A stretch of DNA of 64,000 nucleotides from CAWCWK01 sp963842125 (GCA_963842125.1 CAWJFE010000005.1:1984001-2048000), one strand, 5' to 3'. Positions 50,776-59,336 are shown, counted from the stretch's first letter. Notes: a model not told the origin generated them from the sequence alone. Translations and numbers: made by a program.

Positions 50776-52026
50776 TCAGCGGCCGAAGAGACCCCTCAAC
50801 CGATCGCCGAAGCCGCGCTTCCCCGCCATCTGCGCGGCGGGTACCGTGGCCGTGGGGGCGAACTGATCGACCCCGCCGACCGGGCCCATTCGAGCGATCT
50901 CGCTGTCCATGCGTGCGCGGGGCAGTACGGCGACGTCGCCGGAGAAGGGTGCGGAGGCGGGTGCAGAGACGAGCTTGTTGACGTATTCGTCGAGGCTGCG
51001 CTCGGCCGGCAGGGCCGCGAAGCTCGACACGGACGCGGGCAGAACGCCGCCCTCGGCTTCGGCCATCAGCGTGCCCGGCATCGAGCCGCCTGGAACGGTC
51101 GCGGCCGGCTCGTCCTTGTCGAACGGGTTCCAGCCCTTGATGCGGTCCGAGCTGTTGTCGCCGAGGAGCGCCGCGAGGCGGATCTCGTCCTTCGTCGCCT
51201 TCTCGGCCACCAGCATCTGGATCTCGGGCGCGACCTCGAGGTCGGTCGGGCAGGACGCGACGGGGTTGAGCCCATCGATGCCGTAGTTGAAGACGTATTT
51301 ACGCCCGCAGACGCCGACCTTGGGCGGCTTGCCGGTCACCTCGAAATGGTCGACGCCCTCTTTGAGCATCTTCCAGAACGGCATGTTCGGGTTGTCGTGG
51401 TGGCGGGCGATGTTCTCCGGCGTCATGCGGAAGGGCAGGATCTGGACCTGGAAGCCCTTCTGGCCGCCCTTGAAGGCGTCGCGCGCCAGTGCGTAGATTT
51501 CCTGCACCTGCTCGTCCGTCATCGCATAGCAGCCGCGTGAGGAGCAGGCGCCGTGGACCATGAGGGCCGAGCCGGTGCGGCCGTGCGCGCGGTCGAACTG
51601 GTTGGGATAGCCGGTGTTGAAGGCGAGGTGATAGGAGGAGTTCGGGTTCATCAGGCCCGGCGTGACCGTATAGAAGCCCTCGGGGCTCTGGCGGTCGCCT
51701 TCCCGGTGCTTCGGCCCGAGTTCGCCGGACCAGGCGCAGATCTTCCACGACTTGAAGAGTTTGTACGAGTTGGACGCCTGATGGAACTTCCAGACCTCGA
51801 GGTCCGAACTTTCCTTGTAGATGCGGACCATGATCGGGTCCTGCGCCGTCATGCCCTTGGCCTTCAGCTGGGTGACGGTGGTCATCGAGAGCGGCTTGAG
51901 GTGCTTGGCGACGTCGTTGCAGCCGGCGAGTGCGAGCGTGGAGCCCAGCAGCAGGGCTCCCAGGAGTGCCTTGCGGCTGCGGCCCTTGTCAGTCCGGCGC
52001 GTACGAAGCTCGACCATATCATCCAC
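50776..52026 (-). CDS. Lipoprotein L,D-transpeptidase-like protein (YafK type)
   Basis: A 416-residue lipoprotein with lipobox LALAGCND at about residue 36. A YkuD catalytic domain of the YafK/DpaA type follows (residues about 60-210): KICAWSGELGPKHREGDRQS, YHLAFNTGYPNQFDRAHGR, and the active-site MVHGACSSRGCYAMTDE. YafK-type proteins cut the murein-lipoprotein link rather than form it, so this may be a hydrolase (family knowledge). The C-terminal 150 residues are Pro/Ala rich and variable. Two ATGs (52026, 52017) are possible starts. Its partner in convergent orientation is a cross-linking-type YkuD gene. Confidence 0.85.
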   Translation of the reverse strand: MDDMVELRTRRTDKGRSRKALLGALLLGSTLALAGCNDVAKHLKPLSMTTVTQLKAKGMTAQDPIMVRIYKESSDLEVWKFHQASNSYKLFKSWKICAWSGELGPKHREGDRQSPEGFYTVTPGLMNPNSSYHLAFNTGYPNQFDRAHGRTGSALMVHGACSSRGCYAMTDEQVQEIYALARDAFKGGQKGFQVQILPFRMTPENIARHHDNPNMPFWKMLKEGVDHFEVTGKPPKVGVCGRKYVFNYGIDGLNPVASCPTDLEVAPEIQMLVAEKATKDEIRLAALLGDNSSDRIKGWNPFDKDEPAATVPGGSMPGTLMAEAEGGVLPASVSSFAALPAERSLDEYVNKLVSAPASAPFSGDVAVLPRARMDSEIARMGPVGGVDQFAPTATVPAAQMAGKRGFGDRLRGLFGR

Positions 52027-52295
52027 CCAACGCTCGTGTTCGGGATACCCGGTCCTTCGTCCATCCCCCCAGATGGCCGTGGTCCTTAAGGGCGTACCCG
52101 ACAGTCCTCCAATGACGTTGACGATGTGTTAGCAACCCATGCGGCGGCCTCAAGGCGGAGGCGGCCACAGATGGGGCGGAACCGGCCTAGTTGTGGCAAA
52201 AGCGCGCCGGATGTGGCGTCTGCGCAACGATTTCGGTACTGAGCGCGAGGTTCGCCAACAGCCAACGCGCCGTTAACCCTACTGAAGAGATTCGT

Positions 52296-52316
52296 CGATC
52301 ACGCGAATCGTGATCG
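52296..52316. other. Inverted repeat between lipoprotein gene and accA
   Basis: CGATCACG-CGAAT-CGTGATCG, a perfect 8-bp stem with 5-nt loop, 65 nt downstream of accA (minus strand) and 269 bp upstream of the lipoprotein start. May end accA transcription or be an operator for the lipoprotein gene. The rest of the 355-bp gap 52027-52381 holds a tandem repeat and no gene. Confidence 0.5.
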
Positions 52317-52347
52317 CTCTCGGCAAGTCCGGCTTAGCCGTCTCGCG

Positions 52348-52395
52348 ACCCAGCGACGTCCCAACCCAGCTACGTCCCAACTCAGCTACGTCCCA
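52348..52395. repeat. 16-bp tandem repeat, three units, running into the accA 3' end
   Basis: Three head-to-tail 16-bp units (52348-52363, 52364-52379, 52380-52395) of the form ACCCAGCTACGTCCCA with one or two differences. The third contains the accA stop codon and final codons, so slippage here has set the end of AccA. Confidence 0.8.
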
Positions 52396-53332
52396 TGGCG
52401 AGGAACTTCTCCCGCCGCGCATCGCGTAGCGCCACGGGGGCCATGTCGACCAAGGGCTGGAGTGCGCGTTCGATCGCCTCGCCGGCGCTGGCGATGGCGG
52501 TCGCGTGGTCGCGATGCGCCCCGCCGAGGGGCTCGGGCACGACCGCGTCGACGAGACCGATCTGTAGCTGATCCTGCGCCGTGATCTTCATGCTCGTCGC
52601 CGCGTCCTGCGCACGCGTCGCATCCTTCCACAGGATCGAGGACGCGCCCTCGGGGGAGATGACCGAATAGATGGCGTGCTCCATCATCAAGACCGTATTG
52701 GCGGTGGCGAGCGCGATCGCACCGCCCGAGCCGCCCTCGCCGATGACGAGGGAGATGAGCGGCACTTCGGCGTCCAGGCAGGCCTGGGTGCAGCGTGCGA
52801 TGGCCTCGGCCTGCCCGCGCTCCTCGGCGCCGATGCCCGGATAGGCGCCTGGCGTGTCGATGAGCGTGAGGACGGGCAGCCGGAAGCGCCCGGCCATCGC
52901 GATCAGTCGCTGCGCCTTCCGGTAGCCTTCTGGCCGGGCCATGCCGAAATTGTGCTTGATCCGCGCGCCCGTGTCCGACCCCTTCTCCTGGCCGAGCACG
53001 ACGACGGGCTGCCCCCGGAACCGGCCGAGCCCGCCCGGCACCGCATGGTCCTCGGCGTAGAGCCGGTCTCCCGCCAGAGGTTCGAACTCCTCGATGAGGC
53101 CGGCGATATAGTCCAAGCAGTGCGGGCGTTGGGGATGGCGGGCGACCTGCGTCTTCTGCCAGGGCGTCAGCTTGGCATAGGTGTCCTTGAGCGCCTGGTC
53201 GGCCTTCGCCTGCAGACGGGCGACCTCCTCCTCGATATCGACGCCGCCTGCGCCATCCTCCAGCGCGCGCAACTCGCGCACCTTGGCTTCGAGATCGGCG
53301 ATGGGCTTTTCGAAGTCGAGATAGGTGTTCAC
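52382..53332 (-). CDS. accA: Acetyl-CoA carboxylase carboxyltransferase subunit alpha
   Basis: A 316-residue cytoplasmic subunit that, with AccD, moves the carboxyl group from biotin to acetyl-CoA in the first step of fatty acid synthesis. Motifs: TYLDFEKPIADLEAKVREL coiled start, HPQRPHCLDYI, FGMARPEGYRKAQRLI, LTLIDTPGAYPGIGAEERGQ and GEGGSGGAIALATANTVLMM with YSVISPEGASSILWKD. Length is normal. Start is GTG 53332 with GAGG 7 nt upstream. The last codons lie in a 16-bp tandem repeat. Transcribed downstream of xerD, 109 nt away. Confidence 0.96.
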   Translation of the reverse strand: MNTYLDFEKPIADLEAKVRELRALEDGAGGVDIEEEVARLQAKADQALKDTYAKLTPWQKTQVARHPQRPHCLDYIAGLIEEFEPLAGDRLYAEDHAVPGGLGRFRGQPVVVLGQEKGSDTGARIKHNFGMARPEGYRKAQRLIAMAGRFRLPVLTLIDTPGAYPGIGAEERGQAEAIARCTQACLDAEVPLISLVIGEGGSGGAIALATANTVLMMEHAIYSVISPEGASSILWKDATRAQDAATSMKITAQDQLQIGLVDAVVPEPLGGAHRDHATAIASAGEAIERALQPLVDMAPVALRDARREKFLAMGRS

Positions 53333-53441
53333 CGGTGGCCTCTGCGCATGCGTCCGCGGCGCCGTGCGAAGAGGGCGCGTATCGGCTCACCTAGAGAGGA
53401 GGGCCGCGCCGCGCAAGCATGACCGGTCCGTGCGAGAGCCC

Positions 53442-54431
53442 TCACCCGCGCTTCCTCGACAGAGGATGCGCCGCCTCGACGAGCCCTTGCAGCCGCTCGT
53501 CCATCACATGCGTGTAGATCTGCGTCGTTGCGATGTCGGCGTGGCCAAGGAGCTGCTGCACGACGCGCAAGTCCGCCCCGCGCTCCAGGAGATGGCTCGC
53601 GAAAGCGTGGCGCAGCACATGCGGCGACAGGGCGGCGGGCGCGATCCCGACCCGTCCACCGAGCGCCTTCAGATCACGCGCGAAGGCCTGCCGGGTGAGA
53701 TGGCCCGACGCGCTGTCGGCCGGAAAGAGCCAGTTCGAGGCTGCCTTCCGTTGCGCCAGCGCCGCCCGGTGCAGCCGCATCGCCTCCCGCGCCGGCCCAC
53801 CGATCGGCACCAACCGCTCGCGCCCGCCCTTGCCCTTCACCAGCAGTGTCGGCGCGCCGTCCCGCGCCGCGTTGCGGGGCAGTGCGACCAGCTCGGAGAC
53901 GCGCAGCCCCGTCGCATAAAGAAGCTCGACGAGCGCATGAAGCCGCAAGGAATTTTTCTGCCTCGCGCCGGCGGGCTGGGTCTCAGAGGTCTGGTTGGCG
54001 GCTTCGACGTCCTGCTCCCTCGATGGGAGCGGACGGCCGTCCAACGCTTCGTCGATACCCAACGCTTCCGCCCGAGCCCGCTCCAGCAGGGCATCGACCT
54101 TGTCGGCGCTCAGCGTCTTGGGCAGCGGGGGCGGGGCGGCCGGACCTGTGATGGCGCTTGTCGGATCGTCGCGGCGCAGGCCCTCTTCGGCCTGGAAACG
54201 ATGGAATTGCCGCAGCGCCGACAGTCGGCGGGCCGCCGTGCGGGCGCCGAGGCCGCGCCGGGCGAGATCGGAGAGATAGGCGCGCACGTCGTCGGCCGTC
54301 GCGCGCTCCGGCGCGGTCGGCCCCAGGAATTCGCAATAGTCTCCGAGATCGCGCGAATACGCGGCCAGCGTATTGTCGGCCGCCCCGCGCTCAGCCGCCA
54401 TCATCTCCAGAAAGGTCTCGATGCCGTCCAT
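53442..54431 (-). CDS. xerD: Site-specific tyrosine recombinase XerD
   Basis: A 329-residue recombinase that resolves chromosome dimers at dif with XerC. N-terminal SAM-like domain residues 1-105; catalytic residues Arg177 (YATGLRVSEL), Lys201 region (KGKGGRERL), His271-x-x-Arg274 (SPHVLRHAFASH), His297 and Tyr306 (TTQIYTHVM). About 35-40 residues (roughly 119-160, rich in Glu, Gln, Ala, Pro) are inserted between the two domains compared with E. coli XerD, lengthening the linker. Core position beside aroK/aroB as in other Hyphomicrobiales argues against a mobile-element integrase. It follows the 48-residue membrane-protein gene by 14 nt. Confidence 0.93.
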   Translation of the reverse strand: MDGIETFLEMMAAERGAADNTLAAYSRDLGDYCEFLGPTAPERATADDVRAYLSDLARRGLGARTAARRLSALRQFHRFQAEEGLRRDDPTSAITGPAAPPPLPKTLSADKVDALLERARAEALGIDEALDGRPLPSREQDVEAANQTSETQPAGARQKNSLRLHALVELLYATGLRVSELVALPRNAARDGAPTLLVKGKGGRERLVPIGGPAREAMRLHRAALAQRKAASNWLFPADSASGHLTRQAFARDLKALGGRVGIAPAALSPHVLRHAFASHLLERGADLRVVQQLLGHADIATTQIYTHVMDERLQGLVEAAHPLSRKRG

Positions 54432-54445
54432 GACGAGCTGGGACC

Positions 54446-54592
54446 CTAGTCGAGCGTCAGCCGACTGGAGGGCACGCTGATCGTCACCTCGCGCGGCTCC
54501 GGCTCGACGAAGGTCGCGAGCGCGAAGACGGCCGCGAAGCCGAGCCCACCGATGACGAGAAGAAAGACCAGAAAACGAACGATACTCGGCAC
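54446..54592 (-). CDS. Small single-helix membrane protein upstream of xerD
   Basis: A 48-residue protein starting at GTG 54592 with TGGAG 6 nt upstream. One helix (FLVFLLVIGGLGFAAVFALA) is followed by FVEPEPREVTISVPSSRLT, a short polar tail probably in the periplasm. Small proteins with this helix-FVEP-PRE pattern are found before xerD in related alphaproteobacteria, to my knowledge without a known role. It probably shares a promoter with xerD, opposite aroK. Confidence 0.72.
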   Translation of the reverse strand: MPSIVRFLVFLLVIGGLGFAAVFALATFVEPEPREVTISVPSSRLTLD

Positions 54593-54824
54593 GATGGCTC
54601 CAGCGCGGTTTGGGACCGTGAGACCCCGGTTCTCGACATGACAACGCGCGAGCCCGCCGAACGCTCCGCACCCCGTCTCGGGCGGTGATAGGGCAATCGG
54701 GCGGGCGGGAAAAGGTGAGCCGTAGGACACGCTTTGCCCAAGCGGCACGATGATGACCAGGAAACGGCATTGCGGGCGTCGTTCCCCCGTTCTCGCCGCT
54801 CCCCTTTGTGCTATCACGGGCGCC

Positions 54825-55466
54825 ATGAGACACGAACCACCCGCCTCGCTGGTAGGCGACGATATGGAGCCGGTGCCCGAACCCTCCCCGCCACCGCTTG
54901 CTGCAGGGCTGGACGGGGCCGCGATGAAGGCCCGGCTCGGTGGCCGCAGTCTCGTCCTCATCGGCATGATGGGGGCGGGCAAGAGCACGATCGGCCGACG
55001 GCTCGCCAAACGGCTGGCGCTCGAGTTCCTCGACGCCGACGCCGAGATCGAGCGCGCCGCCGGCATGACGATTCCCGAGATCTTCGAGGCACATGGCGAG
55101 GAAGAGTTCCGCCGCGGCGAGCGGGCCGTCATCGCGCGTCTCCTGACCCAGGGACCCCGCGTGCTGGCCACCGGCGGCGGCGCCTTCATGGATGCCGAGA
55201 CGCGGTCCGCGATTGCGGAGGCAGGTCTTGCGATCTGGCTGAAGGCCGATCTCGAAGTCCTGATGACCCGCGTTCGAAAGCGCGCCAACCGACCGCTTCT
55301 CCGCGATGCCGATCCCGAAGCCGTGATGCGCCGTCTCCTGGATGCGCGCGAGCCCGTCTACGCCCACGCGCCCGTCATCGTCATCTCGCGGGAAGGTCCA
55401 CACGAAGAGGTCGTCGCCGACGTCGTCGCCTCCCTCGGCGCCTATCTTTCGGGAGAGGCGTCTTGA
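54825..55466 (+). CDS. aroK: Shikimate kinase
   Basis: A 213-residue cytoplasmic kinase that phosphorylates shikimate at the 3-hydroxyl. The P-loop is LIGMMGAGKSTIGRRLA (about residue 50), with substrate-binding FLDADAEIERAAGMTI, GEEEFRRGER and VLATGGGAFM, and the lid Arg region RVRKRANRPLL. About 45 extra N-terminal residues precede the kinase fold; ATG 54864 would shorten them. The stop overlaps the aroB start. Divergent from the small membrane-protein/xerD unit. Confidence 0.94.
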   Translation: MRHEPPASLVGDDMEPVPEPSPPPLAAGLDGAAMKARLGGRSLVLIGMMGAGKSTIGRRLAKRLALEFLDADAEIERAAGMTIPEIFEAHGEEEFRRGERAVIARLLTQGPRVLATGGGAFMDAETRSAIAEAGLAIWLKADLEVLMTRVRKRANRPLLRDADPEAVMRRLLDAREPVYAHAPVIVISREGPHEEVVADVVASLGAYLSGEAS

Positions 55467-56644
55467 GTAGTTCAACCGCGCGGCGCGAGGGACCAGCCTC
55501 CCGGCATGAGGGCGAAACTCCTCTGAGCCGCATCGTTCGCGTCGAATTGGCGGAGCGGTCCTACGAGATCGTCATCCAACAGGGCGCGCTGACCGAGATC
55601 GGCACGCGGATCGCCGGCATCGCGCCCGGCGCGCAGGTCGGGCTCGTCACCGACGATACCGTCGCGGAGACCTATCGCCAGCCGGTCGAAGCTGCGCTCC
55701 GCGGGGCCGGTCTTATACCGACTACCATCACCGTTCCACCCGGCGAGGCGACGAAGCGAATGGCGATGCTGGAGCGCGTCGTCTCCGACCTCCTAGACGC
55801 CCGTATCGAGCGCGGCGACGTCGTGCTGGCGCTCGGAGGCGGCGTGGTGGGCGATCTCGCCGGGTTCGCGGCCGCGATCCTTCGGCGTGGCGTGCGGCTG
55901 GTGCAGGCGCCGACCTCGCTTCTCGCGCAGGTCGATTCGTCCGTCGGCGGCAAGACCGGCATAAACGCCCCCCAGGGCAAGAACCTCATCGGCGCCTTCC
56001 ACCAGCCCGCCCTCGTCCTCATCGATCCGGACGTGCTCGATACGCTCGACCCCCGGCAGGTGCGCGCGGGCTATGCCGAGGTCGCCAAGTACGGCCTCAT
56101 CGACGACGCGGACTTCTTCGCCTGGCTGGAGGAGAACGGCGCTACCGTCGTCGCCGGCGATGCCGCGGCCCGCGCGCACGCCATCGCGGCGGCCTGCGAG
56201 GCCAAGGCGCGCGTCGTCGCGGCCGACGAGCGCGAGGGCGGCGCCCGCGCCTTGCTCAATCTCGGCCACACGTTCGGCCACGCGCTTGAGGCCGCGACGG
56301 GCTATTCGGGCCGGCTCCTCCATGGCGAGGGTGTCAGCATCGGAATGGTCCTCGCCCACCGCTTCTCGGCACGCCTCGGCCTCGCGCCCGACGCAGACGC
56401 CGCCCGGGCCGAGGCGCATCTCGCCGGTCTCGGACTGCCGACCGCGATCGCCGATATCCCCGGCCCGGCGCTGGCGGTCGACGATCTGCTGCACCATATC
56501 GGGCAGGACAAGAAGGTGGAGCGCGGTACGCTCACCTTCATTCTCACGCGCGGCATCGGCCAAGCCTTCGTCGCGCGCGACATCGGCGAGGCGGACGTTC
56601 GCGCCTTCCTGACCGACAGCCTCGCGCCCGCCCGCGCGGCCTGA
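55463..56644 (+). CDS. aroB: 3-dehydroquinate synthase
   Basis: A 393-residue NAD- and metal-dependent cyclase converting DAHP to 3-dehydroquinate. NAD site: VLALGGGVVGDLAGFAAA; active-site PTSLLAQVDSSVGGKTGIN and the metal ligands in GYAEVAKYG, LNLGHTFGHALE and LLHGEGVSIG. The start is probably TTG 55463, overlapping the aroK stop (TTGA) with GGGAGAGG just upstream; no ATG precedes the conserved region. The first 20 residues are variable. Confidence 0.94.
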   Translation: MSSSTARREGPASRHEGETPLSRIVRVELAERSYEIVIQQGALTEIGTRIAGIAPGAQVGLVTDDTVAETYRQPVEAALRGAGLIPTTITVPPGEATKRMAMLERVVSDLLDARIERGDVVLALGGGVVGDLAGFAAAILRRGVRLVQAPTSLLAQVDSSVGGKTGINAPQGKNLIGAFHQPALVLIDPDVLDTLDPRQVRAGYAEVAKYGLIDDADFFAWLEENGATVVAGDAAARAHAIAAACEAKARVVAADEREGGARALLNLGHTFGHALEAATGYSGRLLHGEGVSIGMVLAHRFSARLGLAPDADAARAEAHLAGLGLPTAIADIPGPALAVDDLLHHIGQDKKVERGTLTFILTRGIGQAFVARDIGEADVRAFLTDSLAPARAA

Positions 56645-56681
56645 CCTTTTCCCTCATCACGAAAGACGTTCCAGCGATTCC

Positions 56682-58022
56682 ATGGACATCGCCCTTCTCC
56701 TCACGGCCCTCGCCATTCTCGCCCTCCTGGCCATGTCGGGCTTCTTCTCCGGCTCAGAGACGGCGCTGACAGCGGCCTCCCGCGCGCGAATGCACCAGAT
56801 CGAGCGCTCGGGCGATCCGCGCGCGGGCATCGTCGCGCGGCTGCTGCAGTCGCGCGAGCGACTCATCGGCGCGCTCCTCCTCGGCAACAATCTCGTCAAC
56901 ATTCTCGCCTCGGCCCTTGCCACGAGCCTCTTCCTGCGGCTCTTCGGCGATGCGGGCGTCGTCTACGCGACCCTCGTCATGACGGCGCTCGTCCTCGTCT
57001 TCGCCGAGGTGCTGCCCAAGACCTACGCGATCAACAATGCGGACAAGATGGCGCTGAGCGTCAGCCGCGCCGTCGACCTCCTCACGCGGGTGCTCGGCCC
57101 GGTCGTCCTCGGCGTCGAGGCCATCGTGCGCCGTATCCTGAAGATGCTGGGTGCCGGCATCGAGGCGGACGATCCGATGCTCAGCCCGCACGAGGAACTG
57201 CGTGGCGCCGTCGATCTCCTTCACCAGGAGGGCGGCGTGGTGAAGGACGACCGTGACCGGTTGGGCGGCCTCCTCGACCTTCGCGAGATGGAGGTGTCGG
57301 ACGTCATGGTGCACCGCACCGCCATGCGGATGCTCAATGCCGACGATCCGTCCGAAACGCTCGTCGCCGACGCGCTGGCGAGCCCCTATACGCGGCTGCC
57401 GCTCTGGCGTGGAAGCCATGAGAACATCGTCGGCGTCCTTCACGCCAAGGACCTCCTGCGCGCCGTGCAGGCGGCCGGCTCGGTCGCCGATCTCGACGTG
57501 ATGAGCGTGACGTCCGAGCCCTGGTTCGTGCCGGACACGACCTCGCTCGACGCGCAGCTCCAGGCCTTCCTGCGGCGCAAGTCCCACTTCGCCATCGTCG
57601 TCGACGAATACGGAGCCGTGATGGGTCTCGTCACGCTTGAAGACATTCTGGAAGAGATCGTCGGCGAGATCGCCGATGAGCACGATGTCGAGATGGAGGG
57701 CGTGCGCCCGCAGCCCGACGGCACCGTCATCGTCGACGGAGGCGTGCCGATCCGCGATCTCAACCGTCTCCTCGACTGGCACCTGCCCGACGACGAGGTG
57801 ACGACGGTGGCCGGCCTCGTCATCCACGAGGCGCGCACGATCCCGGAGGCGGGCCAGGCCTTCACATTCCACGGCATGGCCTTTCGCGTCCTCCGGCGCG
57901 ACCGCAACCGCATCGCTGCGCTGCGCATCACGCCGCCAGAGGGCCAGCGGCGCGCCGTCATCCGCATGGCGGTCGCGAGCGGGCGGGTCGCCGAGCCCGT
58001 GCAGCGGCGCGCGGCGGGGTGA
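56682..58022 (+). CDS. CNNM/CorC-family hemolysin-like transporter
   Basis: A 446-residue membrane protein: DUF21/CNNM transmembrane domain (residues 1-180; SGFFSGSETALTAASRARMH is the Mg/Na site signature), two CBS domains (about 205-325; REMEVSDVMVHRTAM and FAIVVDEYGAVMGLVTLEDI), and a C-terminal CorC_HlyC domain (340-430). These proteins export Mg or related divalent ions with Na exchange (family knowledge). It follows aroB by 37 nt in the usual Hyphomicrobiales order. A RIME-like repeat follows its stop. Confidence 0.93.
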   Translation: MDIALLLTALAILALLAMSGFFSGSETALTAASRARMHQIERSGDPRAGIVARLLQSRERLIGALLLGNNLVNILASALATSLFLRLFGDAGVVYATLVMTALVLVFAEVLPKTYAINNADKMALSVSRAVDLLTRVLGPVVLGVEAIVRRILKMLGAGIEADDPMLSPHEELRGAVDLLHQEGGVVKDDRDRLGGLLDLREMEVSDVMVHRTAMRMLNADDPSETLVADALASPYTRLPLWRGSHENIVGVLHAKDLLRAVQAAGSVADLDVMSVTSEPWFVPDTTSLDAQLQAFLRRKSHFAIVVDEYGAVMGLVTLEDILEEIVGEIADEHDVEMEGVRPQPDGTVIVDGGVPIRDLNRLLDWHLPDDEVTTVAGLVIHEARTIPEAGQAFTFHGMAFRVLRRDRNRIAALRITPPEGQRRAVIRMAVASGRVAEPVQRRAAG

Positions 58023-58027
58023 GCCTA

Positions 58028-58138
58028 CCTAGAGCGCGTCCGGTTCATATCCATTCACCGAACGCCCTCTAGCGCATTGTTTCTGCGCGGTTCCCTACGC
58101 TGCGGTGCTATCGCACCTCCGTTGGAACGGCTCTAGAA
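58028..58138 (-). repeat. 110-bp two-palindrome intergenic repeat (RIME-like), copy 2
   Basis: Inverse-orientation copy of 42281-42390, from CTAGAG near 58029 to TCTAGA at 58132-58137. The hairpin GGTGCTATCGCACC and the GAACCGGACGCGCTC arm are conserved. It separates the convergent CNNM/CorC and quinone reductase genes, and the reductase TAG lies within its end. Confidence 0.88.
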
Positions 58139-58723
58139 CGCAGTCATCGCCTTGGAGACCTTGGCGAGATAGGTGCCGCGCGAGGCGGGCGTCGAGCTGT
58201 CCATGAGGTAATGCGCCATCCAGAGCGTCTTGGTTCGCGGATGGGTGGTCGCGCGCACGCCGCGCAGGAGCGTCTTGCGGCCGGGGCTGCCGACGAGCGT
58301 GGTAAGCCACCACGAGGCGCCGCAGGTCGAGATGGCGGCGATCTTGCGGATGTGCTGGAGGTTGGGGCGGATGGTCTCCCCCTCCCTGGCCGGCATCCGA
58401 AAGGCGACGCCCGGCACCATGACCCGGTCGAGCCAACCCTTGAGCATGGCGGGCAGGCCGTAGGTCCAGGTCGGGTAGACGAAGACGAGGCTCTCGGCCC
58501 AGCGCAGACGCTCGACCTCGCGCGCGACGGGCCGCTGGTTGATCGCCTCGTCCTGATAGTTGCGATGCTCGTCCTCGCCGAGCACGGGATCGAACCCTTC
58601 GGCATGGAGGTCCACAATCTGAACCTCGTGCCCGGCCCCTTCCTGCGCGGCGACGACCGCATCGCGCACGGCGGCGCAGAAGCTGTCGGGGCGGGGGTGG
58701 CAGTAGACGACGAGGGTGCGCAT
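58133..58723 (-). CDS. Flavodoxin-fold NAD(P)H:quinone reductase, copy 1
   Basis: A 196-residue FMN/FAD enzyme of the NQO1/MdaB (Flavodoxin_2) family. Flavin-binding segments: LVVYCHPRPDSFCAAVRDA at the N-terminus and FVYPTWTYGLPAMLKGWLDR with GVAFRM. GASWWL near residue 130 contacts the ring. It is a paralogue of the gene directly upstream (58755-59336), which shares HP-x3-SFCAA and LKG-x-LDRV. AAGG lies 6 nt before ATG 58723. It probably reduces quinones or related electrophiles; last gene of the redox operon. Confidence 0.9.
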   Translation of the reverse strand: MRTLVVYCHPRPDSFCAAVRDAVVAAQEGAGHEVQIVDLHAEGFDPVLGEDEHRNYQDEAINQRPVAREVERLRWAESLVFVYPTWTYGLPAMLKGWLDRVMVPGVAFRMPAREGETIRPNLQHIRKIAAISTCGASWWLTTLVGSPGRKTLLRGVRATTHPRTKTLWMAHYLMDSSTPASRGTYLAKVSKAMTAF

Positions 58724-58754
58724 CAGGACCTTCAGCGCTTTCCGACGCGCGCGA

Positions 58755-59336
58755 TCACCATGCTTTGAACCCTGTTTCGACGCGGGTGAGGAACGCGCCG
58801 CGCTCCGGCACACCGGCATTGTTCATATCGTAGAGCGCGAGATAGTCCACCGGCGCGCCGGGCTTGATGACGGCCCGCAGCATGCGCTTGGCGATCTTGC
58901 GCGGCGGATCGCCAAGGATCGCGGCCCGCCAGCGCGTGGCGCCATAGGTGGTCGCGACGCCGAGCCGGGTGATGTTGTGCAGCGCCGGGCGCACTTGCCC
59001 CTCGACCAAGCCGAAGGAGACGCCTGGCAGAAAGACCCGGTCGAGGAAGCCCTTGAGGATGGCCGGCATGCCGAAGTTCCAGACCGGGTGGACGAGCACC
59101 AGCGCCTCGGCCGACAGAAGCCGATCGACATAGGGCTCGACCCCGGCGCGGTTGGCGTTCGTGTCGTGATAGTCGCAGCGCCCCTCCCTGCTCAGCACCG
59201 GATCGAAACCCTCGGCGTAGAGATCGCAATCGTCGACCGCGTGCCCACCCGCCTCCAGTCCCGCCACGACCGTGCGGTGGAGGGCCGCGCAGAAGCTGTC
59301 CTCGACCGGGTGCGCGTAGAGGACGAGGACCCTCAA
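58755..59336 (-). CDS. Flavodoxin-fold NAD(P)H:quinone reductase, copy 2
   Basis: A 193-residue Flavodoxin_2 enzyme. Flavin segments LVLYAHPVEDSFCAALHRT and VLVHPVWNFGMPAILKGFLD are intact, with TTYGATRW near residue 130. It differs enough from copy 1 to suggest an old duplication and a different substrate. The start is TTG 59336, overlapping the stop of the FAD oxidase gene (TTGA), so it depends on translational coupling. It precedes copy 1 by 31 nt. Confidence 0.88.
   Translation of the reverse strand: MRVLVLYAHPVEDSFCAALHRTVVAGLEAGGHAVDDCDLYAEGFDPVLSREGRCDYHDTNANRAGVEPYVDRLLSAEALVLVHPVWNFGMPAILKGFLDRVFLPGVSFGLVEGQVRPALHNITRLGVATTYGATRWRAAILGDPPRKIAKRMLRAVIKPGAPVDYLALYDMNNAGVPERGAFLTRVETGFKAW

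Noticed and set aside
52348..52395. CRISPR-like array
   Set aside because: Units are 16 bp and directly adjacent with no spacers, and there are no cas genes in the window.
53442..54431. Phage or island integrase
   Set aside because: The protein is full-length XerD in its usual chromosomal context next to aroK/aroB; no att-like repeats or tRNA nearby.
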